Both the position numbers and the translations under genes were made by a program. The notes beneath the pieces were generated by a model. That model ran no database searches. It was not told the DNA's origin and worked only from the letters and a program-made list of their open reading frames with translations. Positions 29,637 through 39,529 of a stretch of DNA of 64,000 bases are shown here, piece by piece (the first letter of the stretch is position 1; each line of letters begins with the position of its first letter). Origin of the DNA: an uncultured Paraglaciecola sp. (lineage in GTDB: Bacteria > Pseudomonadota > Gammaproteobacteria > Enterobacterales > Alteromonadaceae); contig CANMKA010000003.1 in the NCBI GenBank assembly GCA_947498355.1, positions 124,001 through 188,000 on the forward strand, written 5' to 3'.

Positions 29637-30266
29637 GTGGGATTTAATGTTGAGTTTAATTCAATCTTGCGCAGCGATGACTATCAAGAGTTAACACTAG
29701 GTCAGACTTATTCATTTCATAAGCTGGGCAGCCGCGTCTTTTTTGACAATATTCCTATATGGTTAACCGATAGCCATTGGCAGGTATTGGCTGAAGTGAG
29801 CATAGTGGAGCAAACCAAGCAGCATGATTGCCTGAAGGGAGTATTTCGAGTCGACTATTTGTATTCTGGCGCTGAACAAAAATGCGTAACGGATATGTTT
29901 ATTCGTATGTATGACGGGATGCTCAATCCTAATATCTATTTACTTTCTTCTCTGCAAGAATACAGTCAAGCAAAGCAAAGTGGGTGGCTCGAACGAGACA
30001 GTTTACAAACTGAGGGGTTTATTCATGCCAGCCCTCGTGCTAAGCTTAATCGTGTGGCGAATAAGTTTTACACTCAAGTGGAGTCGCCGCTTTTGATTGC
30101 CTTAAATGTGAGTAAAATTACTGCGCCAGTTAAGTGGGAGCCAGCAACAGGAGGGCTTTATCCTCATATATACGGGCCTCTGAATATGGATGCTGTGGTT
30201 GACGTAAAGCCTATTACTAAAAATTCTCAAGGCGTATTTGATATTTGCACTGATGCAACAGACTAA
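29637..30266 (+). CDS. Two-part protein with a C-terminal DUF952 domain
   Basis: A 209-residue cytoplasmic protein. The C-terminal part (about 98-205) shows the DUF952 pattern: YLLSSLQEYSQAKQSGWL, then EGFIHASPRAKLNRVANKFY, LLIALNVSKI and GGLYPHIYGPLNMDAVVDV. The N-terminal 95 residues (VEFNSILRSDDYQELTLGQTYSF onward) are a beta-rich region that may resemble DUF2584. That second match is tentative. The start is GTG 29637 with AAAGGA at 8 bases. Both domains are uncharacterised. Confidence 0.75.
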   Translation: MGFNVEFNSILRSDDYQELTLGQTYSFHKLGSRVFFDNIPIWLTDSHWQVLAEVSIVEQTKQHDCLKGVFRVDYLYSGAEQKCVTDMFIRMYDGMLNPNIYLLSSLQEYSQAKQSGWLERDSLQTEGFIHASPRAKLNRVANKFYTQVESPLLIALNVSKITAPVKWEPATGGLYPHIYGPLNMDAVVDVKPITKNSQGVFDICTDATD

Positions 30267-30375
30267 TAAGCGACTTTGATGGTTATACAAATCGATAGCA
30301 CAGCGTTGCCATTTTAAAAACGCGTTGCAAACGGCTAGATAAATCCGTTAATCTCGCGCTAAGGGTAGATATTTT

Positions 30376-30720
30376 ATGCGCTTTAAACTACGGGATACTC
30401 AAATGGAATTTAATCAAGCAAAACGGGTGATTGAATCGCTCGCTGCTCATGGCAGAGCAGGATGTGGAATTATCACTTTGGCTAATCAAACTGATGTTAC
30501 TCAATCTCAACTCAGAGAATTTCTCAATTCTAACAAAGATTTTTTTAGTCAGTTAGATAACGAATCCCAATACACAATCAATGTTTTTGGAAAATATCAA
30601 GGTTCGGTAGAAGCTATGCTCGAATCTTTCAGAAAGCGAGACAAAGCCGCTAGGGCTCTTATATTGCTTCTGATGATAATAGGCGTGTTCTTTTTGGGGT
30701 ATTTGCTAGGCAGTGAGTAA
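30376..30720 (+). CDS. Small tail-anchored protein, function unknown
   Basis: A 114-residue protein with a soluble N-terminal part that looks like a small winged-helix or helical fold (EFNQAKRVIESLAAHG then QSQLREFLNSNKDFF) and a single C-terminal membrane helix (ALILLLMIIGVFFLGYLLG). The start could be ATG 30376 or ATG 30403 (MEFNQ). It lies in the accessory stretch between the DUF952 gene and the toxin-antitoxin locus. No family recognised. Confidence 0.65.
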   Translation: MRFKLRDTQMEFNQAKRVIESLAAHGRAGCGIITLANQTDVTQSQLREFLNSNKDFFSQLDNESQYTINVFGKYQGSVEAMLESFRKRDKAARALILLLMIIGVFFLGYLLGSE

Positions 30721-30871
30721 AGGGCGCTTATTCCTAAAGACAAAATATCGATAGGCATGGCTATATTTTTATTGTCTTTCCTTTATGCAATTCAAATAAC
30801 GTGAATAAAGTGTAATGTGAGGGAATGAATGTGCCTGTTGACAAGTGCTACTGAATGTAAAGCTTGTGATC

Positions 30872-31144
30872 ATGTCATTTAAACATAAAGGTCTTGAAAC
30901 GTTTTTCAAAACAGGCAAGACCGCTGGTATTCAAGTGAAAAATGCAAAACGACTGATGCTTATCTTGGGTCGTTTACATGCCTCATTTACTGTTAATAAT
31001 ATGAATTTATTCGGGATTTTTTTGCTTCCATCAGCTGTAAATAGAGCTGGTATATTGTCAGTTAGAGTGAGTGGCAATTGAAGGATCGCTTTCCGTTTTA
31101 ATGGCGAAGATGCAGAAATTGTTAATTACGAAGACTACCGCTGA
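30872..31144 (+). pseudogene. higB: Broken HigB/RelE-type toxin gene
   Basis: The frame reads MSFKHKGLETFFKTGKTAGI and later SVRVSGN, a clear HigB (killer protein) pattern. At the codon where family members have Trp (SGNW) there is TGA (31079-31081). After it the same frame continues as RIAFRFNGEDAEIVNYEDYR and stops at 31142-31144, the normal HigB end. The middle region has also drifted from the usual HELKGD-type segment. HigB acts as a ribosome-dependent mRNA endonuclease; loss of the last 21 residues should inactivate it. It sits 9 bases upstream of intact higA. Confidence 0.82.
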
Positions 31145-31153
31145 GGTTAAATT

Positions 31154-31441
31154 ATGCTAATGCACAACCCTCCACCTCCCGGTGAAATTATTAAAGAGCT
31201 GTGTTTAGAACCACTAGCGTTAAGTGTGACTGCTGCCGCTAGAGCTTTAGGTGTAAGTAGAAAAATATTGTCTAGTATTATTAATGGCAAAGCAGGTATC
31301 AGCCCAGAAATGGCAGTAAAACTATTTATTGCTTTTAATACCTCATCTGAGAGTTGGCTAAACCAACAAATTCAATATGACCAATGGCAAGCAAAAGCTA
31401 ATCTCAGCAAGTTTGATGTTAAGCGATTAATCGCTGTATAA
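31154..31441 (+). CDS. higA: HigA-family antitoxin (XRE-type helix-turn-helix)
   Basis: A 95-residue DNA-binding antitoxin. The N-terminal [18 protein letters not shown] is the HigA hallmark, followed by the helix-turn-helix ([22 protein letters not shown]) and [28 protein letters not shown] 7 bases before the ATG supports the start. It follows the broken toxin, as in normal higBA order, and appears full length. It may now act only as an autoregulator or orphan antidote. Confidence 0.88.
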   Translation: MLMHNPPPPGEIIKELCLEPLALSVTAAARALGVSRKILSSIINGKAGISPEMAVKLFIAFNTSSESWLNQQIQYDQWQAKANLSKFDVKRLIAV

Positions 31442-31469
31442 GCGTTATGCGCTTTGCTTTTTAAGATTA

Positions 31470-31700
31470 TTCACTACGTTCACCGCAATCCATTGCGGAT
31501 TTTCACCCTGCATCCCTGCAGGGCGATGTACTTCTTTTCAACAGCTAAAAGAAGTACACAAGAAAAGCCGCCCACCAACAAGGTTTCTATTCCGAATCGC
31601 TGATATTCATTAGGCCGAATTGAGATGTTCCCGACATCACAATTCTCAATTGGCTATCCTTGCCAATTGCCTCAATGAATATTGGCGCAATTCGGGAAAC
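31470..31700. repeat. Repeat element copy 1 with nested palindromes
   Basis: The 28 bases 31470-31497 reappear inverted at 33453-33480 with one mismatch. A perfect 11-bp palindrome GTACTTCTTTT/AAAAGAAGTAC (31528-31557) has loop CAACAGCT, and the inverted copy has the complementary loop. Beyond it lie AATTGAGA/TCTCAATT (31618-31651), CAATTGGC/GCCAATTG (31647-31669) and imperfect outer arms near 31591-31614 and 31671-31697. No gene is seen here. Confidence 0.75.
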
Positions 31701-31895
31701 CTTGGATGTGGGAGGTAAATCAAAAGCATGGCTTCGTCACAATGCTAAAATAAAAAGGGGAAATGCCTGCTCTAGTTGGTTAATTTAATGTGGTTCTAAT
31801 CCTTTTTTATTTTTGTAACAGTCTAGTTGGAGCAAATAAGAGATGGTCGCAATCGTTTGACGTTATGGTTTTCAGTCTACAAAGCGGGCGTTCAG

Positions 31896-33008
31896 CTAAA
31901 CCATTCCTTCTTTAAAGAAGCTATTTTTCAACATTAACTTTGCTTTTAGAAACGTTAGGTTAATTTCATCAGTGTCGTTGAAATCAAACTTCCCATCAGT
32001 AAGTTCGTTGAACCGCTTTAAATAGTAATGGAGCATTGGATCATATTTATCACCATAAACCCAATTATAGAATTTACCAAGTTCATAACTTAACTCTCTA
32101 CTAAGGTCAGAACAGATTCTCAAATCTGAATCATTTTTTAAATCAACGATGTTCATTTCTTGAAGATTTGTCTTAATCTCTTCAATTAGAGGTAAGAGTG
32201 AATCCTTATAGTTCTCGGCCATTGGTACAAGAGCTGAATCGGTTATTTCTGCTTCAAAAATCATAATCAAATCGTCAATTTCACCATTATAATAATCGTT
32301 GTCTAATCTTTTCTTTGATTCTGATTTAAGTACGTAGAGCTGTTGAAGAGGAGCTGACTTAGATTCTATTAACTGTTTTGAAAGTTTTTTCTGGTACTCC
32401 ACAAAGTGGAATTCTACCTTGTCTGCAATGACATCAAGATAGTCATATCGAGTTGTGAGAAACGCTAACAACTCATCTATGTTGAGATGCAATGCTAAAT
32501 CATCTTTATTAACATCTCTGCTATATAAATGAACTGTTAAATCACCAGTATTGAAATTACTATCGAACGGCCAACTTGCAAAACGCTTGGTGTTTTCTTG
32601 GCTGAGAGCTACAGGGTGAGCACCAAAGCAAGCCCTTATCGTTTTAAAATAGGTATTATCATCTTCGTTTGAAAAAAGGCGATTCTCGAAACAGCATTTT
32701 TCACCAGAAAACGGAACCGTTTTTTCGTCTATAAAAACTCTGTGAAGTTGTTTGATTGACTCCAGAATCAGGTCAATGGAAGAGATAAGAGAGTAAATCT
32801 GCATACACTTTGTATCAATATTGTCGTCAAAATCAGGCGAATTATCTAAGTGACGAACTGACACCGTGATCCAATCCATACTTGAACAAACTAAATTAAA
32901 AAGGTTCTTACCATCTTTATCTTTGTAGATTTGATATACAAAGCTTGAGTTTGAATTTACTAAATCTCGAAAGTTGCTAATTTTTGCGTCACTGACCACG
33001 TTCTTCAT
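31896..33008 (-). CDS. Hypothetical protein, 370 residues, flanked by inverted repeats
   Basis: A long soluble, mostly helical, acidic protein with no membrane segments, signal peptide or recognisable catalytic motif. Features seen are many Asp/Glu/Lys residues, FVEYQKKLSKQLIESKSAP as a possible coiled coil, and a C-terminal half of short amphipathic helices. It is AT-richer than its neighbours and is enclosed by inverted copies of a repeat element, suggesting acquired DNA. No partner gene adjoins it. Whether it has a defence, stress or other role cannot be told from the sequence. Confidence 0.7.
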   Translation of the reverse strand: MKNVVSDAKISNFRDLVNSNSSFVYQIYKDKDGKNLFNLVCSSMDWITVSVRHLDNSPDFDDNIDTKCMQIYSLISSIDLILESIKQLHRVFIDEKTVPFSGEKCCFENRLFSNEDDNTYFKTIRACFGAHPVALSQENTKRFASWPFDSNFNTGDLTVHLYSRDVNKDDLALHLNIDELLAFLTTRYDYLDVIADKVEFHFVEYQKKLSKQLIESKSAPLQQLYVLKSESKKRLDNDYYNGEIDDLIMIFEAEITDSALVPMAENYKDSLLPLIEEIKTNLQEMNIVDLKNDSDLRICSDLSRELSYELGKFYNWVYGDKYDPMLHYYLKRFNELTDGKFDFNDTDEINLTFLKAKLMLKNSFFKEGMV

Positions 33009-33319
33009 TCGTTAAATAACTTTATGAAATTATAATGGATTAGGTTACTACGATATAGGAGCAAATTCGTTTTTGTCCAATTATGAGTTAGATTGAATGT
33101 CCGTTATTTTAACTTTAATTTTTTAACCAGCAATGGTTTATAGAACAGCCGACTTCAATAGCGAAGCTATGCTTTTGACTTACCCGCGAATCCAAATTCC
33201 CCATTGAATGATTGGCTTGTCGAATGCCCGAATAGGGACATTCGGGCAAGGCAATCTTTTATAGCTGGGAGTGGCTTATTGCCGTTTCGACATAAAAGCC
33301 AGTCGTTTAATAGAATAGG
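33009..33319. other. Intergenic stretch with a strong hairpin
   Basis: No gene. It contains a perfect 9-bp hairpin TGCCCGAAT/ATTCGGGCA with a six-base loop at 33225-33248, next to the repeat element. The ORFs in this stretch are short and lack support. Confidence 0.5.
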
Positions 33320-33480
33320 AATTTGTTTGGAGCGCGGCTTCTTTTGCTTACTTTTCTTAGCTGTTGAAGAAAAGTCAGTTGGACGAAATGGATTTCGTTT
33401 GAAAAAAGGCATGGTTGCCAAGTGCGAAGCATAAAAGTGGCGTAGCCATAAACGCAATGGATTGCGGTGAACGAAGTGAA
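33320..33480. repeat. Repeat element copy 2, inverted relative to copy 1
   Basis: Reverse complement of the element near 31470-31600. It holds CTTTTCTT/AAGAAAAG (33351-33374) with loop AGCTGTTG, and the 28-base block at 33453-33480 (27 of 28 identical to the reverse complement of copy 1). The segment between the conserved blocks differs between copies. Several overlapping ORFs across it are artefacts. Confidence 0.75.
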
Positions 33481-33649
33481 TGCTTCGTGCACAAAGTGCA
33501 TGCCTTGTCACGAAGCGAAGTTTTGGGACTTCAGTGTGCAAAGAACATGCTTTTGCCTAAATTTACAGGCATTTACCGCATGCTGACGTAAAACCTTAAT
33601 GCTTTCGTCTTAAAAAACTCAAATTTACCGGCCGTAGGCCAAATAACCC

Positions 33650-33678
33650 TTGCGCTAACAGCGCAGTTTATATACAAT
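33650..33678 (+). promoter_or_regulatory. Candidate sigma-70 promoter of the rpsF operon
   Basis: TTGCGC (33650-33655), 17-base spacer, TACAAT (33673-33678), about 90 bases before rpsF. The spacer contains part of a GCGC..GCGC dyad, possibly regulatory. Confidence 0.5.
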
Positions 33679-33770
33679 CCGCGCCGCTTAAAACAGTCAC
33701 TTACTTTTAGTTCCTTGTCTCAATATAGCTTGGCTGTGCTATCGAGACTACAACCGTGAGGAGCAATATG

Positions 33771-34163
33771 ATGCGTCATTACGAAATCGTATTCATGGTT
33801 CACCCTGACCAGAGTGAACAAGTTCCAGGTATGATCGAGCGTTATACCGGGATTCTTACCCAAGAAGGTGGTCAAATTCACCGCTTGGAAGATTGGGGCC
33901 GTCGCCAGTTGGCTTACCCGATCGACAAACTACACAAAGCACACTATGTCTTGATCAATGCTGAAGCGACTGCTGAAGCTGTTGAAGAATTAGAAACTGC
34001 CTTCCGTTTTAACGATGTTGTTCTGCGTAACCTAGTTATGCGTACCAAAGCTGCTGTTACTGAACAGTCGCCTATGGCTAAAGAAGAGCGCCGTGAAAAG
34101 CGTGAAGAAAAGCCAGCTGCAGCGCCAGAAGCGCCTAAAGCTGCTTCTGCAGAACAAGAATAA
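33771..34163 (+). CDS. rpsF: 30S ribosomal protein S6
   Basis: Small-subunit platform protein pairing with S18. The start at 33771 ([20 protein letters not shown]) matches the family N-terminus and has AGGAG at 7 bases; ATG 33768 and GTG 33756 are in frame but less likely. The C-terminal tail after residue 105 is rich in Lys, Glu and Ala, as usual for substrates of RimK-type glutamylation. It is first in rpsF-rpsR-rplI. Confidence 0.97.
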   Translation: MRHYEIVFMVHPDQSEQVPGMIERYTGILTQEGGQIHRLEDWGRRQLAYPIDKLHKAHYVLINAEATAEAVEELETAFRFNDVVLRNLVMRTKAAVTEQSPMAKEERREKREEKPAAAPEAPKAASAEQE

Positions 34164-34174
34164 GGGGACAAACA

Positions 34175-34402
34175 ATGGCTCGTTTTTTTAGACGTCGTAA
34201 GTTCTGCCGTTTTTCAGCTGAAGGTGTTGTTGAGATTGATTACAAAGACATCGCTATGTTGAAAAATTACATCACTGAAAGTGGTAAAATTGTACCTAGC
34301 CGTATCACTGGAACTAGCGCTAAATATCAGCGTCAGTTGTCAACAGCTATCAAGCGTGCGCGCTTCTTGGCTTTGCTTCCATATACTGATTCTCACAAGT
34401 AG
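34175..34402 (+). CDS. rpsR: 30S ribosomal protein S18
   Basis: 75 residues, the normal S18 length. [17 protein letters not shown] is the family N-terminus, and [21 protein letters not shown] matches the RNA-binding core. It follows rpsF after 11 bases; the priB gene often found here in other gammaproteobacteria is absent. Confidence 0.97.
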   Translation: MARFFRRRKFCRFSAEGVVEIDYKDIAMLKNYITESGKIVPSRITGTSAKYQRQLSTAIKRARFLALLPYTDSHK

Positions 34403-34430
34403 CCGTTGGCGTAATTAAGAGGTAGAAACG

Positions 34431-34883
34431 ATGGAAATCATACTACTAGACAAGATCGCCAACCTGGGCGGCTTGGGTGACAAAGTCACTGTAAAATCAG
34501 GCTACGCGCGTAACTTCTTGTTCCCTAAAGGTAAAGCAGTACCCGCTACTAAAGTTAATGTAGAGAAATTTGAACAGCGCCGCGCTGAGCTAGAAGCAAA
34601 AATTGCTGAAGAGCTAGCTGCTGCACAAGCACGTGCTGATAAAGTTGCTGAGCTAGCTGAAGTGACTATCGCTTCTCCAGCTGGTGACGAAGGTAAACTG
34701 TTTGGTTCTATTGGTACGCGTGATATTGCTGATGCAATTTCTGCTGCTGGTGTTGAAGTGGTTAAATCTGAAGTTAAGTTACCTATGGGTACTTTACGTG
34801 AAACTGGTGAGTTCGATATCGATCTTCAGTTACACTCAGAAGTCACTGCAAGCATTAAATTGATCATTATCCAAGAAGCTTAA
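34431..34883 (+). CDS. rplI: 50S ribosomal protein L9
   Basis: 150 residues in the L9 layout: N-terminal RNA-binding lobe ([32 protein letters not shown]), a long connecting helix (about 41-75) and a C-terminal lobe. It is the last gene of the rpsF operon, followed by a strong terminator. Confidence 0.97.
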   Translation: MEIILLDKIANLGGLGDKVTVKSGYARNFLFPKGKAVPATKVNVEKFEQRRAELEAKIAEELAAAQARADKVAELAEVTIASPAGDEGKLFGSIGTRDIADAISAAGVEVVKSEVKLPMGTLRETGEFDIDLQLHSEVTASIKLIIIQEA

Positions 34884-34914
34884 TTCACAGCTTTTCAGAT
34901 AGTCGATTTTAAAG

Positions 34915-34949
34915 ACGCCGCGTCTGGCAACAGATGCGGCGTTTTTTTT
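34915..34949 (+). terminator. Rho-independent terminator after rplI
   Basis: ACGCCGCGTCTG (34915-34926) pairs with CAGATGCGGCGT (34931-34942), one G-U, loop GCAA, then a run of eight T. It overlaps the 3' end of the convergent MOSC gene by a few bases. Confidence 0.9.
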
Positions 34950-35583
34950 ATGAGATATTTAGGTTACTCAGTTTTTGTTGCCATTCAGGATCTAAACCGT
35001 TCGCTTGTATCGCATTTTCCAACTGTTCTTGGGTAAAGCCTTTATTTTGAATGATGTCGAGGATCAACTTGATAGATACCTTTTGATTGAGGCGTTCGAC
35101 TAAGCGAACTGTATCACCTTGACTGAGGCTTCCGTCTTGCAAGACCCGATAATACCAGCCGTGTATCCCGTATTTGGCAACAAACTTATCGAGATTAGGA
35201 GTGTTAAATTTTTCAGAAATTTTAAAGCAAGGCATACGCGGGCCAGATACCTGAATTTGGCAATTACCTATTTGATAGATATCTCCAATATTTACATTGC
35301 CCTCATGCATAGTTGCAATACTGAGGTTCTCGCCCATGGAGCCAGCGATAGCGCGCTTATGTAGCAAAGGGAAGGCTTTTATGATTTTTTCGTAGCTACG
35401 CAGGGCATATTGATGTAAAGCGCGCTCAGGCCCTCCGTGGTAACGTTTATCCACTTGTACATCATGGACTAAACCCAAATGATTCACTTCAGCTTGAGCG
35501 ACAGAATATTTGTAAATTCCAGTGCGCTCATTTTTGCGACCAATACGTTTAACCTTTGCTTGGTATAAACCTGTTAACTGCAT
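34948..35583 (-). CDS. MOSC-domain protein, YiiM-like
   Basis: Molybdenum cofactor sulfurase C-terminal domain protein. Members such as YiiM use Moco and help detoxify N-hydroxylated base analogues. The motifs KRYHGGPERALHQY, AGSMGENLS, the conserved Cys in GPRMPCFKI and GIHGWYYRVL match. The C-terminal 60 residues are the YiiM-type extension. The start at 35583 (MQLTGLYQAKV) follows the family N-terminus; ATGs at 35595 and 35616 are in frame, the latter with GAGG about 10 bases upstream, so the start is open. Confidence 0.85.
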   Translation of the reverse strand: MQLTGLYQAKVKRIGRKNERTGIYKYSVAQAEVNHLGLVHDVQVDKRYHGGPERALHQYALRSYEKIIKAFPLLHKRAIAGSMGENLSIATMHEGNVNIGDIYQIGNCQIQVSGPRMPCFKISEKFNTPNLDKFVAKYGIHGWYYRVLQDGSLSQGDTVRLVERLNQKVSIKLILDIIQNKGFTQEQLENAIQANGLDPEWQQKLSNLNIS

Positions 35584-35730
35584 AAGATAAGACATTGCGT
35601 GAGAGGATAGGGGCATTAGTATAATGCCTCAGTTGTTTGGCGCAAGATGTCGGTTATCAACGCGTTTTTCAGACTTGTTTAAATAACGTTGCCTTGCCTA
35701 CGATTGATAAACTGAACTCATTTAATCAGC

Positions 35731-36702
35731 TTACGCAGCTCGTTCTACCGCAATTTTCGCTAAGGCTATGAGGGCTTGTTTGTAATCACTTTCGGGAAGT
35801 GGGGCTAAAGCTTCAACGGCTTGAGTAGAGGCCCGTTGTGCCTGTTGTTTGGTGTAGGTGAGGGCACCGGTTTGATGCATGCTGTGCATGATTTGCTCAA
35901 AGTGTTGCATACCGTCACCTGTTTCGATGGCTTGCTTGATCTGTGTTGATTGCTGCGGGGTACCATTCCACATTGCGTATAATAAGGGGAGGGTTGGCTT
36001 ACCTTCGGCGAGATCGTCTCCGGCATTTTTGCCCATTACTTCACTATCGGCTTCGTAATCTAATACGTCATCTACTAGCTGAAATGCAGTCCCTAGATAC
36101 TTACCATAATCTTGCATGGCGGTTTCAATTTCTTTAGGTTGATCCGTTAGCACTGCAGCTAGCAGGGTTGCAGCTTCAAAAAGACGCGCTGTTTTACTGT
36201 AAATTACCTGCATGTAGCTTTCTTCGCTGGTTTCAGGATCATTGCAGTTCATAAGCTGCAGCACTTCACCTTCTGCAATAACATTGGTTGCGTCGGAGAG
36301 TATTTCCATAACGCGCATACGTTTTAGGCTTACCATCATTTGAAACGAGCGGGTATACAAAAAGTCACCGACTAACACACTGGCCTGATTACCGAAAACT
36401 GCGTTGGCGGTTTCTCGGCCTCTGCGCATGGTCGATTCGTCGACTACATCATCGTGAAGCAGGGTGGCAGTGTGTATAAATTCAATTATGGCCGCTAGGG
36501 TGTGATGTTGTTCAGATTGAATATTTACGGCTCTTGCTGCCAGTACGGTAAGCAGTGGCCTGAGGCGTTTTCCACCGCTATTTACAATATAGAATCCTAA
36601 CTGATTAATTAACGCAACGTCTGAGTTAACTTGTTGCTGAATAAGAGAATTAACTGCAATCATGTCGTCATGTGCAAGTTGATTAATTGATTCTAGGTTC
36701 AT
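35731..36702 (-). CDS. ispB: Octaprenyl diphosphate synthase
   Basis: Trans-prenyltransferase building the ubiquinone side chain from farnesyl diphosphate and isopentenyl diphosphate. It is 323 residues long. The first aspartate-rich motif is LHDDVVDES near residue 84 and the second is LVDDVLDYEAD near 210. GKRLRPLLTVL near residue 44 is the IPP-binding lysine region. It is divergent from rplU, the arrangement found in many gammaproteobacteria. Confidence 0.96.
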   Translation of the reverse strand: MNLESINQLAHDDMIAVNSLIQQQVNSDVALINQLGFYIVNSGGKRLRPLLTVLAARAVNIQSEQHHTLAAIIEFIHTATLLHDDVVDESTMRRGRETANAVFGNQASVLVGDFLYTRSFQMMVSLKRMRVMEILSDATNVIAEGEVLQLMNCNDPETSEESYMQVIYSKTARLFEAATLLAAVLTDQPKEIETAMQDYGKYLGTAFQLVDDVLDYEADSEVMGKNAGDDLAEGKPTLPLLYAMWNGTPQQSTQIKQAIETGDGMQHFEQIMHSMHQTGALTYTKQQAQRASTQAVEALAPLPESDYKQALIALAKIAVERAA

Positions 36703-36861
36703 GTTAGATAACTTGGTTCCGCTAATTAGAAATAGAGTAATAACTGTTGCGCCGCTGGATTCTACAGAATTCCTATTTGGGTATCCAATGCTATCTTGCT
36801 GCAGAATGACGAGAAGATTTTATTCCGTGTGAAATTTAACCAAATTAATTGGAAAATGCCC

Positions 36862-36890
36862 TTGCTTGGGTGGGTATGTTCACATATAAT
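36862..36890 (+). promoter_or_regulatory. Sigma-70 promoter of rplU-rpmA
   Basis: TTGCTT (36862-36867), 17-base spacer, perfect TATAAT (36885-36890), with a GC-rich discriminator (TCGCGCCC) typical of stringently controlled ribosomal promoters. It lies 52 bases before rplU. Confidence 0.75.
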
Positions 36891-36942
36891 TCGCGCCCTG
36901 TTTTTGAATATAGCGTCAGAAGACGCAGAGCGGAGTTTTATT

Positions 36943-37254
36943 ATGTACGCGGTTTTCCAAAGTGGTGGTAAACAACACCGTGTGGCTGAAGGCCAAACCC
37001 TTCGCCTAGAAAAAATCGAAGTTGCTCCAGGCGAGTCAGTTGATTTCGATGATGTTCTAATGGTTAGCAATGGTGATGATATTAAAATTGGTACTCCTTT
37101 TGTAAGTGGCGTTAAGGTCACTGCTGAAGTAGTAACTCATGGACGTGGCGAGAAAGTTAAAATCGTCAAGTTCCGTCGTCGTAAGCATTCACGTACCCAA
37201 ATGGGTCACCGTCAGTGGTTCACAGAAGTGAAAATCACTGGTATTAGCGCTTAA
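36943..37254 (+). CDS. rplU: 50S ribosomal protein L21
   Basis: 103 residues from the start at 36943 ([14 protein letters not shown]), preceded by CGGAG at 7 bases. The longer frame back to 36796 would cross the promoter. The [24 protein letters not shown] signature is present. It is co-transcribed with rpmA. Confidence 0.97.
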   Translation: MYAVFQSGGKQHRVAEGQTLRLEKIEVAPGESVDFDDVLMVSNGDDIKIGTPFVSGVKVTAEVVTHGRGEKVKIVKFRRRKHSRTQMGHRQWFTEVKITGISA

Positions 37255-37269
37255 TAGGAGTATATACAA

Positions 37270-37527
37270 ATGGCACATAAAAAAGCTGGTGGTAGTACTA
37301 ACAACGGCCGTGATTCAGAAAGTAAACGCCTAGGTGTTAAGCGTTACGGTGGTGAATCAGTATTAGCAGGTAACATTATTGTTCGTCAACGTGGTACTAA
37401 ATTCCACGCTGGTAACAACATGGGTATCGGCAAAGACCACACTTTATTTGCTTTATCTGACGGTAAAGTACAATTTGAAGTTAAAGGTCCTAAAAATCGT
37501 AAATTTGTAAGCATAGTAGCTGAATAA
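37270..37527 (+). CDS. rpmA: 50S ribosomal protein L27
   Basis: 85 residues. The N-terminus [20 protein letters not shown] is the L27 tail that reaches the peptidyl transferase centre; there is no cleavable N-terminal extension of the Firmicutes type. It lies 15 bases after rplU. Confidence 0.97.
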   Translation: MAHKKAGGSTNNGRDSESKRLGVKRYGGESVLAGNIIVRQRGTKFHAGNNMGIGKDHTLFALSDGKVQFEVKGPKNRKFVSIVAE

Positions 37528-37546
37528 TTCGCGTAGTGATGTTTTA

Positions 37547-37574
37547 AAAAGCCCCGCTTAATGCGGGGTTTTTT
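37547..37574 (+). terminator. Terminator after rpmA
   Basis: AAAAGCCCCGC (37547-37557) pairs with GCGGGGTTTTTT (37563-37574) around TTAAT. It separates rplU-rpmA from obgE, which then needs its own promoter or read-through. Confidence 0.88.
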
Positions 37575-37690
37575 GTTTTAAGTATAAAATTGTGATGAAA
37601 CTGAGAACTGCTATGCGTATACATAGCCATAGAGCGAGCTATAATTAAGCAAGCATAGGTTTTTCGAGCAATTATTGGTTAGGGTGATGA

Positions 37691-38866
<1,176 letters not shown>

Positions 38867-38893
38867 TATCAGTTTTTGCAGAGTTAAATAGCA

Positions 38894-39412
38894 ATGAAAA
38901 TTTCAATGATAGCCGCTATGGCGAGCGGCAGAGTAATAGGGGCTGACAATAAAATGCCTTGGCACTTACCAGCGGACTTAAAACATTTTAAATCTGTCAC
39001 TATGGGTAAGCCGGTACTAATGGGCAGGAAAACCTATGAATCTATTGGTAAAGCTTTACCTGGTCGTTTAAATATAGTGTTAACGTCTGACCCAAACTAT
39101 AGTCTACTTGATGCTGAAGTTGTGCATAGCTGCGAACAAGGGCTTGCCCTTGCTCGCGCAGCCCATTCTGATGACGTAGAGCTAATGGTTATTGGTGGCG
39201 GTAGTGTGTATCAACACTTTTTGGCATATTGTCATAGGTTGTATATTACAGAGATAGATTTGGATGTGAGCGGAGACACCTATTTTCCTGATTATACAAA
39301 AGAGTATCAGTGGCAAAAAATTGACACTTCGACTCATTCTGCTGACGAAAAGAACCCTCATTCATGTACTTTCTCTACTTTAGATAAGCTAGGTGCAGTT
39401 CCAAGCCTTTAA
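38894..39412 (+). CDS. folA: Dihydrofolate reductase
   Basis: Reduces dihydrofolate with NADPH. 172 residues. The family pattern is clear: ISMIAAMASGRVIGADNKMPWHLPADLKHFK with the substrate-binding Asp, MGRKTYESIG, and VIGGGSVYQHFL. It ends with a short C-terminal extension beyond the E. coli enzyme (159). It follows obgE by 27 bases. Confidence 0.96.
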   Translation: MKISMIAAMASGRVIGADNKMPWHLPADLKHFKSVTMGKPVLMGRKTYESIGKALPGRLNIVLTSDPNYSLLDAEVVHSCEQGLALARAAHSDDVELMVIGGGSVYQHFLAYCHRLYITEIDLDVSGDTYFPDYTKEYQWQKIDTSTHSADEKNPHSCTFSTLDKLGAVPSL

Positions 39413-39529
39413 TTTACTCAGCTGAATTCTGAATGATAACTGATACCAATCTGTATTGATGGGCTCATTCTTGCAATCGCCACTCAAATGCAAATGGCTA
39501 TCTAAGATTTAGCTCTATTAATAGACAGT

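Noticed and set aside
29589..29648. A 19-codon ORF as a leader peptide for the DUF952 gene
   Set aside because: No regulatory codon bias, no following terminator hairpin, and it overlaps the likely GTG start and ribosome-binding site.
33167..33541. A minus-strand ORF of 124 residues and overlapping ORFs
   Set aside because: They cover repeat element copy 2 and a hairpin; the translated sequence is the typical artefact of this repeat, with no ribosome-binding site.
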